From Paguma larvata (taxonomy: Eukaryota > Chordata > Mammalia > Carnivora > Viverridae), in assembly GCA_030068075.1 (NCBI GenBank), contig CM057831.1, positions 8,817,464-8,881,463 of the forward strand: a DNA stretch of 64,000 nt, given 5' to 3'. Under the pieces are notes generated by a model. It was not told where the DNA came from. It saw only the letters and a program-made list of their open reading frames with translations, and did no database searches. The stretch's first letter is position 1; each line of letters begins with the position of its first letter. Shown one piece after another: positions 21,092 through 31,814 of the stretch. A program made the translations under genes and the position numbers.

Positions 21092-22636
21092 TTTGGCTAG
21101 TTTTCTGCCCCTTATAAGTTTTAAAAGCTATGTTGTGTGCTTTGCCTCTGCAGGTACTACTGTATTAAGGGGGGCTCATATACTGTCCAGGGCTTGGCCT
21201 TTGAGAGATTTTGTTTTGTTTTGTTTTTTGTTTTTTGGTTTCTTTGGATAGTGTTACTTGCTGTCTGTTGCTGTGACTTTGGTTGTCCTCTACCAGGTGT
21301 GTTTTGGTTTGCATCCTGAGGTAGCCCTGTAAAGGAAAACAGACAAACAGGAAACAAAACACAGATACGTACCGACAAATAAAACAGGCAAGAAGATCAC
21401 AACAGAAAAAAGAATAATGAACGACACTCTGAAGGCATGTGACCCTTGAAGTATCAGCTACACGTTAAGGACAGAGTGTGCGCTGTGCTGACGGAAAAGC
21501 ATATACAGAGAGAGTAATGACAGGTGCGGGGAGAAAGAAAATGAACTTTGACCAGGTAGAGAGACTGAAAGGCTTAATCCAGAAAGCGAGAAATCAGAAT
21601 AAGGAAGGAGGCGAGGAAAAAGAAATGAAGATAGATGTTACCCAGATGAACTATGTGGCCTGGTTATTCCAGAGAGAGAGAGAGAGGAACGTACAGAAGG
21701 AGGTGTAGAACATGCATTGAGAGAGTGGGTTAAATGTCTGTTTAAGCCAGCCAATACCCCGGATGGCCAGCTCAGGGGTGAGGAGAGATAAGGAGAAAAG
21801 GAAGAATATATCTAAAAAAGAAGAATTGACCTGGAGTTAATCCAGGCAGTGCTGCAGTACTAGTGTCTCAGGGTCTCTCCCGCCCGCAGAAAGGCGTCTC
21901 TCCTATGAGGAGGGGCGTGGTTTGGTGTAGGCAGGTCCCGCCTCCACTGCCCGCCGGCAGATGGAATCCTAGGGCCTGGCTTTGCCGGTGTGCGGGACAT
22001 CAGTGGCGTCCCCCCAGTCACTTCTTCATGGACCCAGAGTCCCAAATCACCCCTTTGTTTCTGTCCTCACTCTGACCGGGATGCGGGGGCATTGCGATTT
22101 GTTGGGCGGTCGAGTGCCCCACGCTTATCTTGAGTTTTTAAACTCACTCCGACCGCTACACCTGGTTTCCCTGTGTAGATTGCATCCCTGGTGCAACCCC
22201 GATCTGGAGGTGACTCTGCACCTCTCTGTGATGCGGTCTGGGCCACCACTGCCGGCCCTAGTGCGAAGACAGTTCCGCCGTTAGAAACGGAACTTGTCTT
22301 CAGAAGCCCTGCAATTAGAGACTGGATGGTAGGCTCCCTCTCCATCCCCGTTCGAGGTTTTTCTCTTGTCCGGATACCAACTCTCCTAAAGCTTTTCCAG
22401 CTGTCTTTCCCAGAAGGGGCTCCCTCCCCTCAGGACCTCCACAGTCCATTTTCTCTCTCCCAGTTGGCACTCATACGCTCATTTAGGTGCTTTCTGGATT
22501 TTGCACTTTCTTCCTGGTAGACTCTAACTCCTTTCCTCCCAGACTCTTGGGGTTGAGAATCCTTTGGTTTCAGCCCTTTGTTTGAGAGACACAGGGAATA
22601 CCGGGTCCCCATACTCCTTCGCCATGTTTGCCCTCT
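21092..22636 (-). promoter_or_regulatory. L1 element B 5' UTR / internal promoter
   Basis: About 1.5 kb with a GC-rich outer part. An ATGGCG at plus-strand 22620-22625 lies about 12 bases from the 5' end, in the same place as the YY1-type site of element A. It shares no long block with element A's 5' UTR and lacks the CA-bearing tandem units. Short frames here on either strand are not genes. Confidence 0.7.
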
Positions 22637-22650
22637 GGGCACACTGTTTT
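22637..22650. repeat. Target-site duplication of L1 element B, 5' side
   Basis: gggcacactgtttt. It abuts the element's 5' end and matches 16083-16096 at 13 of 14 bases. Confidence 0.85.
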
Positions 22651-23200
22651 TAAGTTCCCACTAGAGGAAGCTTGACGGGAAAGTTAAGGGTCTAGCAATG
22701 ACATTTAAAGGAAGAATGGTATTTTCAAAGGTGTTAGATTTCACATTCCTTTTTGAAGGCTCAGATAAGAAACTTCCCTTAGCTCCAGCTTCTCCAGGGA
22801 AACTGGTATAATTTTGACTAATGGCCAATACAGAACTCTGTCACTGGTCACTTCCCTTTTCTCTTTGATTGCCAGGAAGCTCAGGCTTTATGGCAAGAAT
22901 TCCTGCATTTAGCCTTTTCTACATCTCCCACTCCTGTTCTTCCTCAATCTCACTTTATCCCAGGCCGTATCCTTGTGTTACTGTAGCGTATCATGATTAT
23001 AAGCTACCTCGATTTCACTTTGTAACTCCTTAGAAAAGGGAAAAAGGCTGGTGGCTCGGAAGGCTTGGCAAAGGGGCCTGAGCCGTAGAGACAAAGCAGC
23101 ATAAACCAATGTGGTTATTGAGGGAGGGACACCAAAAAACAAAAATCCAAAAAACAAAACCACTAATTTCACTAACTTGTCACATATCCACTGTGATTTA
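22651..23200. other. Unique sequence, no gene recognised
   Basis: No repeat firmly recognised. An A/C-rich patch lies near 23135-23165. Confidence 0.35.
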
Positions 23201-23204
23201 CTGA

Positions 23205-24400
23205 ATGTTTGGTGCAATACTAGACTCGGGGATATAAAATCAAATTGACATTTATTCTCTGAGCACATATTTCTTAGGACTCGCCGGGTGATAGAAATAC
23301 AGCAGTAGACAATGTGGCTACATGGTTTCAACTTCATGAAACCTACAGATGGGGGGCGGGGCAGGTGATTTAACCAAAAAGCTACCCTGAAGTGAGCAGG
23401 TACTTCCTGAAGGAAGTACTAGGGGAAAACCTAATCTTGTCTAGAGTCTGAGAGGCCTCCCTGGCAGACAGACATTTAAACTGCTGTCTGAAGAAGGATA
23501 AGGAGTCTGGTAAGGAGAAGGAGGGAAGAAAGTCCCCGTAAGAAGAAACAGCAGGCGTGAATGTCGCCACCATGCCTTCATTTTAGGAGTTAGGGAAGGA
23601 GGGGAGGTTTGACCACAAACAGCAAGACTTTTCAGGAGTGAGGACACTGGCTTGTGTTGTGAGTGTGATGGCGGTGTGTACATCTACACATATGTTACAA
23701 CTCCTGGAACCGTGTGCCAAAAATAGAGGTCGAGGTGCCTGGGTGGCTTCGTAGGTTAAGTGCATCCTGACTCTTGACTTCAGCTCAGGTCGTGATCTCA
23801 TGGTTCGTGAGTTTGAGCCCCGCGTGGGGCTCTGCCCCGACAGCTCACGCACAAACACGCTCTCTTTCTCAAAGTAAATAAACATCAAGAAAGACAAAAA
23901 TAGAGGTCAACTTGACTGTTTGCTAATTTAAACAATAAAATTTAAAGCGACAAAAGAAGTTTCTAGCTGAAGACCTCGAAAAGAAAAATGGGGTGGAGAT
24001 GGTGCACAGTAGGTCTCGAGGGTATCCGCGATGTTCTGTCTCTTAATAGATCTGACAGAACGAAGGCAGCCGTGCTAAGGCTGTGTGTGCACATTTTCCT
24101 GGTGGCAGTGGGGAGCCACCCGAAGAGTTTGAAGCAAGGGAATGGCATAACCGGATTTGCATTTTAAAACAGTTCCTCTGGCGGAGTGGACTAACGGCAG
24201 CCCCATGTGGCCGTGGAGAGGCTGGGGAGGGGCAGGTGGGGAGGTCCAGGTGACAAACGTGACACAGAGGAGGAGGAGGAGGAAGAGAGACAGGTTCACA
24301 CACAGCAGCCGCCTCTGCCCAGGTCCAAGGGGCATGTGGAGGGCAGCAGTTCAGAGCCTCTGTGGTCTGAGGGGACGTGGACGGTGGCCGTGGGCCAGAG
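23205..24400 (-). repeat. L2 LINE, long fragment interrupted by a SINE
   Basis: The blocks 'ttggtgcaatactagactcg' with 'gaaatacagcagtagacaat' (23210-23315), 'agacatttaaactgctgtctgaagaaggat' (23471-23500), 'tgaagcaagggaatggcata', then 'accggatttgcattttaaaa' (24130-24170) and 'ggtccaggtgacaaacgtga' (24243-24262) are in the order of the reverse-complemented L2. A felid SINE at 23732-23894 splits it. Confidence 0.7.
23732..23894 (+). mobile_element. Felid tRNA-Lys SINE, copy 4
   Basis: The head 'gaggtgcctgggtggcttcg' and box-B-like 'gagtttgagcccc' are followed by a shortened CT-rich part and a 'taaataaacatcaagaaaga' tail. A perfect 14-bp target duplication, caaaaatagaggtc, lies at 23718-23731 and 23895-23908. 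Confidence 0.93.
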
Positions 24401-24404
24401 GCCA

Positions 24405-25075
24405 CCGTGAGCAGAGCCTGGTCGTACAGCCCAACCGTCGAGTGAGGTCACCTGACTCGTCTGGTCACCTGAGTCAGAATCCCTTGGCCCTCCCAGTTAG
24501 TTGGTCCCATCTCCAGCTTGGGATGGCGACAGCCTGTGAGGGCTGATGGAGACGTAAGTGGCAGTTGTGGCCCAGGCCGGGGAGAGAGCGGCTGTCCCCT
24601 CTGGGGTCTCTCACCTTTTCCTCCTCCCCTCCCCTTCTTCTCTGAGCCTAGTTTGTATTTGAGAGAGGCAGGGGTGGGGGTCCAAGGGCAGAGACAGGGA
24701 GGGGGAAAGGCCAAGTGATAATACTGTTTCCCACCAAGTCCTGCTGAGAAATGGCTCCCTCGTGCTTTATCTGCCCTGGATATCTGCTGCAAGGATCTTA
24801 TCAGACTGTAATTACCCAGGCTGGGTCTGCGCTAATTGGTTCTCTGGAGTAAAGTTACCTGTGTGCTCTGGGTGCACAGTGGGAAGCGATTTGAGCCAAG
24901 GAGGTGGTTGGTGAGGACGTGTCAAGGGATCACTGTGTGGCTGGGATGACCTGGATTGGGAATTCAACTGTTCTGTAAGTCCCAGTCTGAACCGGAAATA
25001 CCCAGCCAGCCTCATGTCACCTAGTGCCCAGGGCCCTCTTAGAGAATAGCTGGTGTGAGATAATTTTCTTCCATT
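24405..25075. other. Unique sequence, no gene recognised
   Basis: GC-rich DNA without recognised repeats. Frames of 60-114 codons occur on both strands without domains. Confidence 0.35.
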
Positions 25076-25269
25076 TTATTTTTTTTATATGATTGTTTAT
25101 TTTGAGAGAGAGAGTGAAAGAGAGAGACAGAGAGAGAAGAGAACCCAAGCAGGCTCCAGGCTGTCAGGGCAAAGCCCGATGCAGGGCTCAATCTCACAAA
25201 CCTTGCCATCATGACCTGAGCTGAAATCAAGAGTCACATGCTCCATTGACTGAGCCACCCAGGTGCCCC
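25076..25269 (-). mobile_element. Felid tRNA-Lys SINE, copy 5
   Basis: The minus-strand copy has a T-rich tail complement at 25076-25105, a GA-rich tract, 'aagcaggctccaggctgtca', and the head complement 'gactgagccacccaggtgcc' ending at 25269. No clear target duplication is seen. Confidence 0.92.
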
Positions 25270-25279
25270 AGTAGCAGCG

Positions 25280-25400
25280 GGGGAGGTAGCGGATGAATTG
25301 GGAAAGAAGAGAGGGAGGAATGAAGTAAGAGGGAAGGAGGGAAAGAGGAAGAGAAGGAGGAAGAAAGGAGAAAAAAGGAAAAAGAAAGCAGAAAAAAAAT
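25280..25400. repeat. Purine-rich (GGGA/GAAA) low-complexity tract
   Basis: About 120 bases of almost pure A/G on the plus strand directly beyond the 5' end of SINE copy 5. It ends in an A-rich run (25368-25399). The minus-strand Phe/Ser/Leu-rich frame across it is a compositional artefact. Confidence 0.85.
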
Positions 25401-25404
25401 GCTC

Positions 25405-26140
25405 TTCGATGCCACTGACTTCCCTGGTTATGAGATTGTTGAAAATTATCTCAAGGTCTCCAGCCACAGCCTAGTTACCTTATCATCCACTTGTGTAATC
25501 TGGCTTCTGTCTCAGTCTGCAGCAGAAATTTTATTTGCAAAGACCTCCAAAAACCTAGGATGAAGGAATCTGAGGATTGACAAAGGTCTTAAAGATGTCC
25601 CAGTCCTAAATTTATCTTCTGCATGGCTGCCTTACCAAGGGCCGTTCCAATACACAGTCAGACGGGAACACCTTCCCTGACGAACCGCCCGTGGCATGCT
25701 CAGAATCACTCTGTTAGAAAGATCTGTTGTTGTGTGTTGTCATGTTGATCCCAAATCCTTCTCCTTATAATTCCATCTGCTCCTTGGATGGCCCCAAGCA
25801 AGTATATTATTTCTCCCCACTGAGAGCATTTCAGCTACCTTCCCCTCAAGTATCAGAACCCAACACCATCATGCATCTTGTGCATCACAACAAGACACCG
25901 GGTGTCACACACAGTCCCCCCTTCCCTTACATCCTTCCTGCATGGTGTGCCCTGTCAGCTCTGTGCCTTCAAACAAGTCTGCAGCCCATCTCTGGTCCTC
26001 TCTCCATCTCTGCTGGCACCACTCTGGTCCAAGGGACCATTATCTCAGATAAGACCCCAGAACAGACCCCCCCCACATTGGTCTTCTGCATCTTTCCCTC
26101 CCCCCATGAAACCCTGCAATCCACATAGCAGCCAGTGGAA
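25405..26140. other. Unique sequence, no gene recognised
   Basis: No repeat firmly recognised. Part of 25880-26130 is pyrimidine-rich with a loose L2-like flavour (plus strand) that I could not confirm. Confidence 0.3.
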
Positions 26141-26144
26141 TTTG

Positions 26145-26590
26145 TTTGCAATTTTTTCATTACAGTAAAATATATTGTGTATAAACATTTTAACTCTTAT
26201 TAAATGTACGGTTCAGTGGCCCTGAGTCCATTCCCATTGTTGCGCAGCCATCACCCCTCTCCCACTCCAAGCTTGTCCACCACCTCACACCGAAGTTTTG
26301 TGCCCACAAAGCACTAACTCCCCATTTCTCTCCCCCCAGCCCTGGGTGACCTCTGGTCTGTTATGTCCCTATGGATCTGCCTACTCGAGACACAACACAA
26401 CTGGAAGCAGGTAATATTTGTCCTTTTGTGTCTGGCTTCTATCACTTAGTATCATGTTTTCAAAGCTCGTCCATGTTATAGCATCTATCAAAATTGTATT
26501 CCTTTTTAAGGCTAAATAATATTCCATTATAGACAGATATATAGATATATCCACACATACCACCTTTTATTTCTCCATTTACTGGTTGGT
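26145..26590 (-). mobile_element. Old L1 (L1M-type) 3'-end fragment
   Basis: The plus strand shows the complement of an L1 3' UTR (acagtaaaatatattgtgta, 'acggttcagtggccctgagt', 'gcgcagccatcacccctctc'). Next comes the complement of the ORF2 C-terminus, of which the minus-strand frame 26563-26381 keeps IMEYYLALKRNTIL and SQTQKDKYY-like residues. It is 5'-truncated at about 26590. Older than elements A and B. Confidence 0.8.
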
Positions 26591-26604
26591 CTGTATGGCC
26601 TCAA

Positions 26605-26775
26605 GATGGTTACATGATCTCTCTAAGCCTTAATTTCCCCAACTGTAAAATGAAAGGAATAATAGCATCTTTCAAAAATGGTTGTAAGGGTTAAATGAGA
26701 TAGTAAACCAAAAAGCATATTGAGTGTAGTCGGAGCTTAACAGATGGGAAGTATCATTATTATTATATTATGGGG
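26605..26775 (+). repeat. MIR fragment
   Basis: 'cctcaagatggttacatgatctctctaagccttaatttcc', then 'aactgtaaaatgaaaggaataatagcatc', then 'gttgtaagggttaaatgaga' and 'agcttaacagatgg' follow the MIR order closely. Confidence 0.8.
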
Positions 26776-26799
26776 GATTCCATTGTCATCTTCAATGTT

Positions 26800-26890
26800 T
26801 GAAGTCCATGAATCCCTCAGGACCTCCTTAACACCATCCTTGGCACATAGTAGGTGGTCAATAAATACTGGCTAAATGAATAAGTGAAAC
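26800..26890 (+). repeat. L2/MIR 3' terminus
   Basis: 'ccttggcacatagtaggtggtcaataaatactggctaaatgaataa' is the sense 3' terminus shared by L2-type elements. Confidence 0.65.
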
Positions 26891-26894
26891 TTGC

Positions 26895-27640
26895 CCCTAT
26901 ATGTACATATCATTTTCCTGTTTCTATCTGCTTCCTTGCTACACTTTCTTATTCTTCTGTCACTGACATTTCTATTCTTCTAGTTAGCAAGTCTTATGAA
27001 TAGTTAGTCATTATTGACCCCATCATTATGTTTAGTCTCTAAATCCAAAGACTATATAAAGAAATAATCATCATGGTGTTTCCCCCTTTTAAGGCCCTGC
27101 TTGCAGTACCAGGCTCTGGTTTTTATCATATGAGCCAGATTCTGGCCCCACCCCACCAGACAAGGTTAATTGGACCAGGAGTGGCCACCCACAGTATTAG
27201 AATGTAACAGGTTCAGAGTGCTGAGTCAACCAGGTGCCCTCTCTTGGAAGTGTGAAGAGGCAACTATTGAGCAGCAGGAGGGCTGAAGGTCATGACTGAC
27301 ACGAAAAAGTCAAACTTGCTGAGGGACAGGAAGGAGTAAGTGATCAGAGAAAGCCAGAGGGTAGAGAGAAGAAAGCAGAGGAGCTGTGTAGGAAGAAGAA
27401 TTGGGCCGGGGTCCAGAGAGAGGGAGAGGGAGGCAGAAAGAGGAGCCAGCTCCATGGGTCGTCTTGGGTTTCCCAATGGCTTCCACATTCAGTTCTCATT
27501 CCTGTAATCTGTGTTCTTTCAAGAGCTACCCACTCATCACCTTTTACTTTGATCTTCGACTCACTCTTAAAGAGTTGTGACCAGCCCCCCAAGTCAGGGC
27601 CTTGACTCCTGTCTCTTTTGGTTCATTCTCAGGGCCACCA
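26895..27640. other. Unique sequence, no gene recognised
   Basis: No repeat recognised. 27250-27450 is purine-rich. Confidence 0.35.
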
Positions 27641-27649
27641 TGTGGCTGT

Positions 27650-28150
27650 GAAACCCAGAACCCCCAGTTCTCCTGGAGGGTCCCACCCAAGGCTCTGACT
27701 CCAACTGCTTTCCAGTCTCTGTTTCCTACCCTCCAAGATCTGTCATCAGGCTACTTCCCTTATCAAAAGATCTGGTGGCTTCTTAGAGAAAGTCTGAACT
27801 CAAAGAGATCCATGGCCCCACGTGTTTTGGTTCTCAGAGAAATCTCTAGTTTATCTCCCAGCATGAACACCTCCCGCCAACCAGCCAAGACTCCTCCTTT
27901 CCATCCACTTCTCCCTATGCCGCACCTTCCCCCTTAGGTCCTCCAATTACCTCTTCCTCTCTCTCTGTTTCCCTCTTTCCTCTCCTTACCCAAATTCTAC
28001 TTCATCTTTCAAGGTTTAGGTCACACATTCTAACTACCCTCAGACTGCTTACATATACTTCATCTGCATTGACCTGTCCTTCCCACCCCACTCCAACAGC
28101 CCCCCACTCCCATATCTTGCACAGCACCTGGCAGTGTTCCCTGCTCTTAG
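27650..28150 (+). repeat. Possible L2 LINE fragment, diverged
   Basis: Pyrimidine-rich sequence with blocks such as 'caaattctacttcatctttc' followed by 'aaggtttaggtcacacattc' and 'cacagcacctggcagtgttc' fits the sense L2 3' part ('ctcatccttcaggtctcagctcaaatg ... cagcacctggcac'). Weak in the first half. Confidence 0.45.
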
Positions 28151-28405
28151 ATTTTTTAATTGAAAACAATCTTGTTCAAGTAATTCCAATTATAAAATTA
28201 ATGAATGTGGGTATAAATAGTTACTTTATTTAAGGAAGTGGAAGTTGGAATGTCAGGCAAATTACTGTGTGAGAGGGGGCGAGGGGGTCTTTTGGCACCA
28301 AAAAGCTTACCATCACAAAGCTTACCAGAAATACGGTCTTCTATCCCAGCAGTTCTGGCCAGTGTTCTTCCAGATATTCTTCAAAAGGATGTAACTTCTG
28401 AACTC

Positions 28406-28606
28406 GGTTTTTTTTTATGTTTTTATTTATTTTTGAGAGACAGACATTGCAAGTGGGAGAGGGGCAGAGAGGGAGGGAGACACAGAATCCAAAGCAGGCT
28501 CTGAGCTGTCAGCACAGAGCCCACTGTGGGGCTTAAATTTAGCAACCATGAGATCATGACCTGAACCGAAATCAGACATTCAACTGACTGAGCCACCCAG
28601 GTGCCC
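28406..28606 (-). mobile_element. Felid tRNA-Lys SINE, copy 6
   Basis: The plus strand begins with a T-rich tail (tttttatttatttttgagag), then a GA-rich tract, 'aagcaggctctgagctgtca' and the head complement 'gactgagccacccaggtgcc'. The flanks share ctgaactc (28398-28405 and 28607-28614), a possible 8-bp target duplication. Confidence 0.93.
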
Positions 28607-28639
28607 CTGAACTCTTTAGATTAAGGAGGTACATCAGCT

Positions 28640-28965
28640 TCTAGTCATAGAAATTCAATTAAAATTCAAAACGTACCTATTAAGCACACTGCAGGAAATA
28701 AAAAAATGATTAATAGTACCTAATATCTTCCTTCAAGATGCTCACCGTCTGGTTTAGGGATAGGACAAGTGCATCAGTGACTGTAGTCCAGGTGGGGTAA
28801 GGCTTGTGCCCGAAGAGAGATTTTTATCGCCGTGGTGCTATGGTGGGTCAAAGAGAGAGGCCACATAAGATGGGGAAGGGTCTGCAGAGAAGCTGTGGGA
28901 GGAGGCATCGTGGGCAACCTCGAAGGGTCCAGTCAGTACTCAGTGCCTGGCTCTCAGATCTCTGG
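28640..28965 (-). repeat. L2 LINE fragment, diverged
   Basis: 'cctattaagcacactgcagg', then 'cttccttcaagatgctcacc' and 'agggataggacaagtgcatc' resemble the reverse-complemented L2 3' end ('attgagcacctactatgtgcc ... ctgccctcatggagctt ... agacaataaac'). Confidence 0.5.
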
Positions 28966-29380
28966 TTAAAAGAGGAAAGTCCTCATGGCCAGGAGGTGTC
29001 ATCAATACACAGCTGCTGAGCAGTTGTTGAACATGTGGACTTGGACATGACAGACGGGGCGAAGGCACCTTGTTGATCTATTTCTTGTCAAACTCCCTTG
29101 ACAGGGAATAAATTGTCCACTTTCCCCTTCACAAAGGCACAAAAGCAGAGAAGAGTGTTTTCCATTCAAAGAAATTTTGAATACAATTATTACGTTTTAT
29201 TAATCAATGTTATCACATATTCATTAAACACTGATATAAAGAATGAACAAAATTCTGTATTTTATTTTTATCTCATGCTGAAAACACTGTTTACTGTATT
29301 CTTACCCCTCCTCTGAGATGGGCAGAAGCCGCATGTTTTCTTCTTGCCTGTCATCAAATTTTAACTTTAAGAAGTAGGGC
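28966..29380. other. Unique, AT-rich sequence
   Basis: No repeat recognised. 29150-29290 is AT-rich with a plus-strand frame of 72 codons and no domain. Confidence 0.35.
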
Positions 29381-29384
29381 TGTA

Positions 29385-29575
29385 GGGGCACCTGGATGGC
29401 TCAGCAGGTTAAGGATCTGACTTCAGCTCTGGCCATGATCTCACAGTTCGTGGGTTCAAGTCCCACACTGGGCTCTGTGCTGACAGCTGAGAGCCTGGAG
29501 ACTGCTTTGGATTCTGTGTCTCCCCTCTCCCCTGCTCGCACGCTGTCTCCCTCTTTCTCAAAAATAAATAAAAAG
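29385..29575 (+). mobile_element. Felid tRNA-Lys SINE, copy 7
   Basis: Head 'ggggcacctggatggctcag', box-B-like 'gggttcaagtccc', CT-rich part and 'aaaaataaataaaaag' tail. The flanks agaagtagggc (29370-29380) and agaactagggc (29576-29586) differ at one base and are the likely target duplication. Confidence 0.93.
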
Positions 29576-29754
29576 AGAACTAGGGCCATGGACATACCTA
29601 GACAGGCAGAGAGACTCCGTTCCCATTCCATATCCAGTGACCTCAGCTGCGCAGCTTGAAATCGGCCACAGTGGAAGTATTTACACCATGGAAACTGGCA
29701 AGAGCTACAGATAAGGGCTTTTCCTCCCTGGAGAGCCGGTTAAATACTTGCCCT

Positions 29755-29890
29755 CACGCCAGTGGATCTCCCTGCAGCGAAGAGGCAACCCAAGCAACTT
29801 GTCTAAGGTCACTCCACCAGTTGGGTCATGGAGCTGGCACAAAGCCAGTGGGGTCTCCTGACGCCTGTGTGTTATTACTCTTTTCACTGG
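29755..29890 (-). repeat. MIR fragment
   Basis: 'cccaagcaacttgtctaaggtcactccaccagttgggtcatggagctgg' is the reverse-complemented MIR ('aggttaagtaacttgcccaaggtcacacagctagtaagtggcagagccgg'). Confidence 0.65.
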
Positions 29891-30229
29891 GGGGCTGCAA
29901 TTCTGATGAGGTTTAGAGGATGCCCCTAAATACATAAGAATGTAGACAACAGCGCAGATTATTATACAAAAGAAACAGATGCCGTGGTCTTCAAGTTAAT
30001 AGCTTGCCAGGGCTAAAAGAGGAACATCCAAACTCCTCTCCCCAGATGGCTCTTTTGTACCCACCCCCCCACACCATACTCCTACCCTCCTGAGGGGACG
30101 GGTTCCTGGGAATAAAGTAGGAGAGGAAATTGCAATTTCTTCCCACTTTGCAATGGAGGGAGTGACGGAAGGCGCTTCTCGGCCAAGCGCCTTGATGCTT
30201 TGGACTCCACATTGCTCTGTAATTAGTGT

Positions 30230-30625
30230 CTATTTGTCTCCTTAACTTAAACTGGTTTTTAGCAATTTAGAGCCAGGGAGCCCATGTTATTTCAGTGAAG
30301 TGATAAAAAAATGGATATGTAATTGAAATCCCGTTCTACTCCTCTGGGAACCTGGTATGTTGCTGCACTCGGCTGAATGATAAAGATTCAGGGCCCTGAT
30401 CACAGGCAGATAAGTAGGCTGGTTGATTAGGATGAATCCCATAGGCAATCCCTAATCTACTAGTCTGTTTGTTAACTATCTGTCTTTTTAGGATATTTGG
30501 TTTGCATAATACGATAATATAATAATGCACAAGCTCTTTAAAGGTGGAAATGAACCCAAATTGAGGACAAAACAGCCACAGCTGGCATCCTCCCTCCCTG
30601 CTGCAACAGATCAATTATCAATTAG
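30230..30625. promoter_or_regulatory. Candidate conserved noncoding element
   Basis: An unbroken, repeat-free, AT-rich stretch with dense homeodomain-type cores. These include gtaattag near 30220, gtaattgaaat near 30320, a POU-like tttgcataat at 30501-30510 and gatcaattatcaattagcc at 30609-30627. The composition and site clustering resemble developmental enhancers. Conservation cannot be seen from one genome, so this is an inference. Confidence 0.3.
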
Positions 30626-30629
30626 CCAC

Positions 30630-30765
30630 AGGTTTGTATTGAGTCCTTATTGTTTGCACAGCACTACGATAAGGAAGAAAAGGTGTCAACTGCCCAGTTC
30701 CTGGCCTTTAGGAGCTAGCAAAGGCTGTGCGGCACACCCACCCGGAATTAACAAATGCTGCAAGA
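30630..30765 (-). repeat. L2 LINE 3'-end fragment
   Basis: 'gtttgtattgagtccttattgtttgcacagcactacgataagg', then 'cagttcctggcctttaggagct', is a diverged reverse-complemented L2 3' end. Confidence 0.6.
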
Positions 30766-30769
30766 GAGT

Positions 30770-31190
30770 GAATGCTCTGCTCTGAAATGTGTGAATCAGA
30801 CCAAAGGAGCTGCCGTAACACGGAATTCGGAGCTTGGCTGGATGGAGCCACACAAGCCTCCTCAACACTCCTTTGTGAAGAGCACTGAGGCGTCTGGCCC
30901 CAGGTCAACCTCTGTGGCTAAATGGTATCTTTACACCAGTGTACAGCATTACCTGTCCAGCAGGACCCAGCCAACTGCTCCCTCCCGTCCGACATGAGCC
31001 CTGTGGAAGTAGAGTGACAGGTGACCTTCCTGCCTTCCACGTCCTTCGCACTTCAAGAAATGTATTCAATAATTATACCGAGAATGGCCATGACCCGGTG
31101 GTATGGCCACAGGGCTCCCGTGGCAAGCCGGACGCTGTACCAAGTGCTTTACACAGGACATTCAAATGGCGCTGCACCCACAAATGCATG
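30770..31190. other. Unique sequence, no gene recognised
   Basis: No repeat recognised with confidence. It leads into an old L1 3' end. Confidence 0.3.
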
Positions 31191-31194
31191 AGTG

Positions 31195-31570
31195 TGTTCC
31201 ATGAAGAAGCTAAGTGAGATAAGACAGAGACAAATACCCCATGGTATTGCTTACCTGTGCAATCTAAAGAAAAAGTCAGAAGTCCTAGAAACGGCATAGG
31301 AAAGTGGCGGCTGGAGGGTGGAAGAAATAGGGAGCGGTTCATAAGGGGATGCAAACGTCCCGCTGGAAGGTGAACAAGGTCTGAGGCTCTAACGTATTAC
31401 GGGGGGACTGTAGTTGACCACGCTGTATGGTGTGGTTGAAATATGCTGAGAGAGAACTTAAATGTTCTCCCCAAAAGAACAAGAGATAAACATGTGAAGT
31501 GATGGACGTGGGGGGATCTTTTCACAACGTAGAGCACACTTGACATCTCTTACATGTTATTTGTCAAGAA
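31195..31570 (+). mobile_element. Old L1 (L1MA-type) 3' UTR fragment
   Basis: In order: 'gaagaagctaagtgagataagac', 'acaaataccccatggtattg', 'gcaatctaaagaaaaagtca', 'ggactgtagttgaccacgct', 'atatgctgagagagaactta', 'gtgaagtgatggacgtgggg' and 'tgttatttgtcaa'. This is the sense L1MA-type 3' end. It is on the plus strand, opposite to the two full-length L1s. Confidence 0.8.
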
Positions 31571-31664
31571 CAGCTCCATGAAGCTGGGGAGAGCTGGAGG
31601 GCTCTGTCCGAGGTCACTCGCCAACATCCTGACTCCGCAGTGGTGTGCCTTCCCCGTTGATCCT

Positions 31665-31810
31665 ACTCAGGGAATGCAGCAATGCCCTGAAATTTGATCA
31701 CATACCAGCATACGCAGTGTCTGGCCCCCACCCCATAGATTCCCACCCTCAAGATCCGAAGCCGGGCATCTGCGTTTTTAACCAACTTCCGAGTGGAACC
31801 TGCCCACCAG
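31665..31810 (+). mobile_element. MER5A-like hAT element, partial
   Basis: 'gaaatttgatcacataccag', 'cagtgtctggcccccacccc', 'atagattcccaccctcaaga' and 'gggcatctgcgtttttaacc' follow the MER5A order ('ctgggccccacccccagagtttctgattc ... gaatttgcatttctaacaag'). A non-autonomous DNA transposon relic. Confidence 0.6.
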
Positions 31811-31814
31811 TGCC

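Larger units (their letters stand above)
16097..22636 (-). mobile_element. Full-length LINE-1 element B (carnivore L1, different subfamily)
   Basis: A complete minus-strand L1 of about 6.54 kb. The 5' end reads AGAGGGCAAACATGGCGAAG (22636 downward). The 5' UTR runs to 21092, ORF1 from 21091 to about 20230, ORF2 from about 20171 to 16350, then a 3' UTR and a short T-rich (A tail) end at 16097-16122. A 14-bp target duplication with one mismatch flanks it. Its 3' UTR (plus-strand 'acaatttattgtcagattgg', 'ttccatacaacacccagtgc') and 5' UTR do not resemble those of element A, while the ORFs do. Two L1 lineages with different untranslated regions are therefore represented. Both ORFs are broken. Confidence 0.95.
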
